64,000 bases of DNA from Halomonas gemina. GTDB lineage: Bacteria > Pseudomonadota > Gammaproteobacteria > Pseudomonadales > Halomonadaceae. The notes below the pieces were generated by a model, which saw nothing but the letters and a program-made list of their open reading frames with translations, was not told the DNA's origin and did no database searches. The stretch lies in contig NZ_JAMJPK010000008.1 in assembly GCF_023554995.1 (NCBI RefSeq), positions 78,072-142,071 on the forward strand, given 5' to 3'. This document shows positions 60,083 through 64,000 of the stretch, piece by piece (positions within the stretch are counted from its first letter, which is position 1; each line of letters opens with the position of its first letter). The position numbers were made by a program, and so were the translations under genes.

Positions 60083-61791
60083 GCGCCGTCCCCCGCCCAG
60101 CGCACATGGCAGACCGCGGCGGGGATCTCCCGTGCATGGAAGAAGGCCAGCCAGCGCCGCTGGTTGTCCTGCAGCCGATCGCCCGGCCCCTTCACCTCGA
60201 TCAGCCGGTAGCGCGGCTCATCCTGCGGGGCCTCGGGAAGGAACTGGATCAGGTCCGGCAGGCCGGCCCGGTTGGCCTTGAGGTCACCGAGCAGCCGCTC
60301 GAAGCAGGCACGCAGGTGGGCGGCCGGAAGGCAGTCCAGCGCCCGTTCGAGCAGTGCCTCGTCGAGCGCTCCCCAGTGCACGAAGGGCGAGGCCAGGCCG
60401 TGCTTCTCTTGCCAGGTGGCGCGGATCGCCTCGCGATACTCGCCCGTCTCAAGCCGGGCCAGGCAGGTCTCGAAACGGGCGCGGCGGCGGGCCACGAAGT
60501 CCTCGCGGTAGAGATCCGCCGGGCCGTGGTGAAAGGGGTGGAAGAAGGCCCCGGGCAGCGGCGCGAAGAGCGCCTCCCAGCAAAGCAGGCCGAAGAGCCC
60601 GGTGAACAGGCTGTTCTCCACGTAGTGCACCGGCGCCGCATCGCGATGCAGGTGATCGCACACCGCGGCCTCCACCGGGCCGGGCGGCAGGGTCAGGGTC
60701 CACTGTCGCGGGGCCGGCTCACGCCGGGACGCCGGCGGGGACAGCCCCAGCCGGCGACACAGCCGCGGCACCAGCCGTCCCAGCGCCTGGGCCTCCTCTT
60801 CGCTGGCCGGGGCCTTCATCAGTGGCTCGGCCAGGGCCAGGGCCGCGGCGTGCGCCCCGCGGCGCTCAAGCAGACGCAGGTGACGGATGCGCGCCTCGAC
60901 GCTGCCGGGCAGATCCCCCTCCGGCCAGCCGGCCTGGGCATAGAGAGCAAGGGCCGGTTCGCCCTGCCCTTCACGCTCCGCCTGGCGGCCCAGCGCCACG
61001 CAGAGCCGCCGATGCCGCGCCGCCAGCCAGGCGTTGTCGACCAGCGGCGCGGGCAGCTCGGCACACAGTGCCGATACCGCCTCACCTGCCTCCAGGCGCT
61101 CGCGCAGGCGATGCAGGGCCAGGTAGGCGTCCACCTCCGTGCGGCGCCGGAAGGCCCGGGAGTCGGGGGTGATTGCCACGCGCTCGAAGCGCTGCAGACC
61201 GAGCTCGGTGAGCACGAACTCGGCCCAGTCCTGGCGCAGGTTTCCGAAGAACATCAGCCGCAGCCGGTCGCAGGTCGCCATCACGGCGAGGCGCACGACC
61301 CGGTCCGGCGCCGCGGGCCACCAGTCAGCGAGCCGGCGAGGCTCGGTGAGCCGCGGCGCCAGCACCTCGAGCAGCGCCGCCTTGCCGGTGGCCGCGGGGA
61401 GCCCCGCGGCGGCGATCTCGCCGGCCAGGGCACGGCGCAGTTCGGGAAGGCGCAGCTGGCGGAAGAGCGCCTCGAGGCCGAGCTCGGGGGCGGCCTCGAC
61501 CAGCCCCGACGCCACCAGGGGCGCTAGCGCCGCCTCGGTGTCGCCGATCTCGGGATAGCGAAGTCGCGAGGTGCGAAAGTGCTCGCCCTTGCGCATCACC
61601 ATGCGCACCAGCAGCGCCTGCGACGCCTCGGGCAGGACGGCGAACGCCGCCAGGAAGTCGTGCTCGGCCGCGTCCAGCAGGTCACCGTGGCGTTCGGCCA
61701 CCCACGCCAGCACGAAGCGGAAGTTCGCCAGGTAGTAGCGCGGATCGTCCAGGGGCGCGGTGACCGGCGCGGCGGCAGGAGTACTGTTCAT
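60079..61791 (-). CDS. VRR-NUC domain nuclease (FAN1-like)
   Basis: The 570-residue protein ends in a VRR-NUC domain with catalytic-type residues Asp 513 ('GLPDL'), Glu 532 and Lys 534 ('LIEVKGPGDRLQDNQ'), the PD-(D/E)XK signature of FAN1. The N-terminal 350 residues are helical, with a SAP-like DNA-binding region near 85-160 and TPR-like repeats. FAN1-type enzymes cut DNA near interstrand crosslinks and 5' flaps. The helicase gene follows with ATGA overlap. ATG 61791 is a reasonable start; no alternative is clearly better. Confidence 0.9.
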   Translation of the reverse strand: MNSTPAAAPVTAPLDDPRYYLANFRFVLAWVAERHGDLLDAAEHDFLAAFAVLPEASQALLVRMVMRKGEHFRTSRLRYPEIGDTEAALAPLVASGLVEAAPELGLEALFRQLRLPELRRALAGEIAAAGLPAATGKAALLEVLAPRLTEPRRLADWWPAAPDRVVRLAVMATCDRLRLMFFGNLRQDWAEFVLTELGLQRFERVAITPDSRAFRRRTEVDAYLALHRLRERLEAGEAVSALCAELPAPLVDNAWLAARHRRLCVALGRQAEREGQGEPALALYAQAGWPEGDLPGSVEARIRHLRLLERRGAHAAALALAEPLMKAPASEEEAQALGRLVPRLCRRLGLSPPASRREPAPRQWTLTLPPGPVEAAVCDHLHRDAAPVHYVENSLFTGLFGLLCWEALFAPLPGAFFHPFHHGPADLYREDFVARRRARFETCLARLETGEYREAIRATWQEKHGLASPFVHWGALDEALLERALDCLPAAHLRACFERLLGDLKANRAGLPDLIQFLPEAPQDEPRYRLIEVKGPGDRLQDNQRRWLAFFHAREIPAAVCHVRWAGDGA

Positions 61792-61921
61792 GCATCCATG
61801 GTATCAGCTGGCCGGGACGAGGGAAGTGGCGGAGCTGTAAGGAAGTGTCCCGTCGACCGACCCATACCGACGTGGCCAATACCGGGCGTCCGCCGACGGC
61901 CGACCTAATCCGGAGTTTCCG

Positions 61922-62707
61922 ATGGCAATTCGTGCTCCCCGACCCATTCCGCTTCGCTACAGCGCCTTCATCGCGAGCCTGCTGGGGCTTGTCGTCACCC
62001 TTCCCGCCTGGGCTATGGGTGCGCCCTTCTGGCCCGTGCTGCCGTTCGCCGCCCTGGTCAGCCTGGGCACCTGGGACCTCAGGCAGCGGTCCCGGACCTT
62101 GCGTCGCAACTATCCGATCCTTGCCCATTTCCGCTACTGCATGGAGGGCATCGGCCCCGAGATCCGCCAATACTTCGTGCAGTCGGATACCGAGGAGCGC
62201 CCCTTTTCCCGCGAACAGCGCAGTGCCGTCTACCAGCGTGCCAAGAATATCCTCGACAAGAAGCCCTTCGGCTCGGTACTGGACATGTACGCGGAGGGCT
62301 ACGAATGGATCAACCCGTCGCTGTCGCCCGCGCAGCCAGACCCGGCCAGCCTTGCGGTGGAGGTTGGCAGCGAGCGCCGCCAACCCTATCGCGTCAACCT
62401 GCTCAATATCTCCGCCATGAGCTTCGGCGCGCTATCCGGCAACGCCATCGAGGCCCTGAATCTTGGGGCCCGGCGCGGCGGCTTCTACCACGATACCGGC
62501 GAGGGCGGCATCTCTCGCCACCATCTGCAGGGCGGCGACCTGGTGTGGGAGATCGGCTCCGGCTATTTCGGATGTCGCGACCACGAGGGCAACTTCGACT
62601 CAAACACGTTCGTTGAGAACGCCGCCCGCCCCGAGGTCAAGATGATCGAGGTCAAGCTCTCCCAGGGGGCCACACACCGAAAGACTCGGGGTGTTGACAC
62701 GATATAA
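61922..62707 (+). pseudogene. FMN-binding glutamate synthase-like protein, 3' truncated
   Basis: The frame encodes two N-terminal membrane spans and then the start of the glutamate-synthase central domain: 'VNLLNISAMSFGALSGNAI', 'YHDTGEGGISRHHLQGGDLVWEIGSG' (in part), 'GYFGCRDHEGNF' and 'KMIEVKLSQGA'. Full-length members have about 500-550 residues; here the match ends at about residue 251 (near base 62673), and ten foreign codons lead to a stop. The FMN and Fe-S parts are lost, so activity is unlikely. The break coincides with the start of AT-rich DNA with transposase remnants. Confidence 0.88.
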
Positions 62708-62765
62708 ACTATTGTAATTAAAGGCTTATATCCGCTAATCACGACGTCAGTACGTACACATGAAA

Positions 62766-62802
62766 TACTGACAATAAACGATACCTGTATCGGTAATCAG
62801 TA
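62766..62802. repeat. Imperfect palindrome in AT-rich segment
   Basis: TACTG...CAGTA arms enclose ACGATAC-CTG-TATCG, giving an interrupted stem-loop. It may be an end fragment of a mobile element. The 62708-62826 stretch around it has no gene. Confidence 0.5.
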
Positions 62803-62826
62803 ATTCCCAAGAGCCCCCTTCTTTGT

Positions 62827-62990
62827 CTGCGCACTCCGATCCTCTCGCGTCTCAGCTGTAGCCGGGCCAAGGTGGCCTCGAAGATGACCTCATCGCGTTA
62901 CTGGTTGAAAAGGTCATAGAGTTTCTTCCACGGACCATCGCACACCGGTAGTTCACGCCACTACGATCCAGAATGCCTGATCTTGCCCAG
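62827..62990 (-). pseudogene. IS5-family transposase remnant
   Basis: Minus-strand translation gives 'PLLLGKIRHSG', a stop, then 'WRELPVCDGPWKKLYDLFNQ', a stop, and 'RDEVIFEATLARLQLRRERI'. These resemble the N-terminal domain of IS5-group transposases ('PLLPGK...', 'WRDLP..GPWKTVY.RF..W'). In-frame stops and a missing segment between the first two pieces show decay. The C-terminal catalytic part is absent. Confidence 0.55.
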
Positions 62991-63577
62991 CAGCAGTGGG
63001 TGATACTGACTTTTGGCGATTGGGACATCATATATCGATTTTTGTTTGTACACGAAAACCTTCCAGGTGGGGCGCTTAGAAAAAGAAGCTTAAGAATCGA
63101 ACACTTTGACACGTCGAATTTTGTCGAACAATCAAAAGATGATGTTATACACCTAGCTGGCAAAGGTGTTTAGTTAGGGTTTGATCTAGATTATTTATCT
63201 CTAGCTAATGATGCTGAAAGGACTATCATCAAGATTACCAATAGAAATAATAAGCTTGTAGAGAAATATTTACATAACACACTCAATGAGATGAGATGAG
63301 ATGGAAAAGAGACTTTAGAAATACTGCCGATGAAAAAACAGATCTCGATTCGACATTCGAACCACTACAACCTTGGGAATACGATAATTTAACATCTACC
63401 TCTCATCGGATGTTCATTCCTAAAAATAGAACTGCGATATTATTTAGCAAGAGAGAGTTCACAAGCCCTCGAGACAACCTAGTGTATCAGTACACTAACG
63501 AGTCAGTGACTACAGGGATGGTTATCGCTGGTTTCCAGAATTGTATTGCCCAGAAAGCACCGTTCCTCGCTCAGTGA
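62973..63577 (+). pseudogene. Decayed gene of unknown function in AT-rich DNA
   Basis: One frame runs from 62973, crosses an amber stop at 63171-63173 and continues in the same frame as 'LGFDLDYLSLANDAERTI' to a stop at 63297. At the short repeat ATGAGATGAGATG (from 63291) the reading shifts to another frame that stays open to 63577 ('KRDFRNTADEKTDLDS', 'LQPWEYDNL', 'SHRMFIPKNRTAILFSKREF'). Together they look like one protein of about 200 residues broken by a stop and a frameshift. Codon use is AT-rich, unlike the host genes. No family is recognised. The first 18 bp overlap the IS5-like remnant on the other strand. Confidence 0.5.
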
Positions 63578-63650
63578 TGTCGGACACCGCCATCAGGTCA
63601 CGTAGTGACTTCCCGCCCTAACGCTATGTTAAATGACTAGGCTAAAGACA

Positions 63651-63887
63651 CTAGTTGTGTAAACCCACCAAGTTGTTCACGGAAAGGCCCAGCCGGCTAA
63701 CCGGAGAGTGGTAATCCAGACTGGCATGCGGCCGATGCCAGTTGTATTGATGGAGCCAGGCAGGCAAGTGCCTGCCGCGCTCTTCCGAACTTGCGTATGA
63801 CCGAGCATAGGCCCACTCCCGTAGCGCTATCTGGATGAATCGCTCCGCCTTGCCGTTGGTGTGCGGGCTGTATCCCGGCTTATTCAT
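63651..63887 (-). mobile_element. IS481-like transposase, C-terminal fragment
   Basis: The minus strand encodes 'KPGYSPHTNGKAERFIQ', 'LREWAYARSY' and 'LPAWLHQYNWHRPHASLDY', which is the end of the integrase core (with the third acidic catalytic residue Glu in 'KAERF') and C-terminal part of IS481-family transposases. The N-terminal two thirds, with the helix-turn-helix and first two catalytic Asp residues, are missing. The homology begins near 63887, next to a 72-bp palindrome. Possible terminal inverted repeat bases begin with TGT near 63627, before the stop at 63651. Confidence 0.8.
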
Positions 63888-63908
63888 GAGGCAGGGCTGA
63901 AAATGAAG

Positions 63909-63980
63909 ATGGCGAGTGGTTTTCTCTTGTAGAATCAAGATGTTCCTGGCAGAACACGATTCAAGAGGACCACTCGCCAT
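63909..63980. repeat. 72-bp palindrome at the window edge
   Basis: Outer arms ATGGCGAGTGGT (63909-63920) and ACCACTCGCCAT (63969-63980) pair perfectly over 12 bp. Inner arms CTCTTG-tag-AATC and GATTCAAGAG pair around a 3-base bulge. The loop is about 21 bases. It sits where the IS481-like fragment is cut and just before an ATG at 63979 that leaves the window, so it may be the left end of a second insertion element. Confidence 0.85.
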
Positions 63981-64000
63981 GGGTGAAACCCTAACGACCT

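Noticed and set aside
62693..62725. Promoter starting with TTGACA in the AT-rich segment
   Set aside because: TTGACA is present, but no good -10 lies at 16-18 bp and no intact gene follows.
62852..63163. Minus-strand gene of 103 codons
   Set aside because: This frame is antisense to the decayed AT-rich gene and out of frame with the IS5-like text, which lies in another minus-strand frame. It has no ribosome-binding site.

Overview
The window is a chromosomal segment of a high-GC gammaproteobacterium. Gene content and order (hisS-yfgM-bamB-der; aroE-hemF-tsaC-dprA; def-fmt-rsmB-trkA-trkH; lptF-lptG opposite pepA; holC-valS; metE opposite metR; nrdA-nrdB with a Pseudomonas-sized 966-residue NrdA) fit Halomonadaceae such as Halomonas. 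That assignment is inferred from protein style and synteny, not from a marker gene. No rRNA, tRNA or CRISPR array was seen. Coding density is high up to about 51.7 kb, with many 4-bp stop/start overlaps that indicate translationally coupled operons.

Layout. 1-3.9 kb: end of hisS, then yfgM, bamB and der (translation, outer-membrane assembly, ribosome assembly). 4-7 kb: two lipoprotein genes, a DUF815 ATPase and a small membrane protein whose 3' end has been duplicated as a 24-bp tandem repeat. 7-11.8 kb, minus strand: aroE, hemF, tsaC, dprA and a LysM protein. 11.9-19.4 kb, plus strand: def, fmt, rsmB, a dodecin, trkA, trkH and a TraB-family membrane protein. 19.6-26.7 kb: a small cytochrome c, tapT, a sirtuin lacking zinc cysteines, aceK, a lipoprotein hydrolase, truC, tcdA and a DUF1653 protein. 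26.7-30.3 kb, minus strand: bfr, bfd (with a Fur-like site), an RDD protein, lptG and lptF. 30.4-36.8 kb, plus strand: pepA, ilvE, holC, valS. 36.8-41.3 kb: small envelope and stress genes (META, DoxX, glyoxalase I, DUF411, tag, DUF457, MliC-like). 41.3-47 kb: metE/metR and an RstA/RstB-like two-component pair. 47-51.8 kb: nrdA and nrdB behind a promoter carrying DnaA-like boxes and two NrdR-like boxes exactly 31 bp apart, with an 11-copy heptanucleotide repeat between the genes.

51.8-55.8 kb is a looser accessory stretch. It holds orphan genes, a decayed rhomboid protease gene joined to a 74-bp duplicated fragment of an upstream gene, a lone LigD-type 3'-phosphoesterase, two small genes (41 and 59 residues) and a double-cupin protein. 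55.9-57.8 kb encodes a KefB/C-type antiporter. 57.8-61.8 kb holds a minus-strand two-gene operon: a VRR-NUC (FAN1-type) nuclease followed by an XPD/DinG-type iron-sulfur helicase with an N-terminal PD-(D/E)XK nuclease domain. This is the best candidate here for a dedicated DNA-repair machine. 61.9-64 kb is a breakpoint zone: an FMN-binding glutamate-synthase-like gene is cut off after about 250 residues and followed by AT-rich DNA with IS5-like and IS481-like transposase remnants, a decayed gene and a 72-bp palindrome at the window edge.
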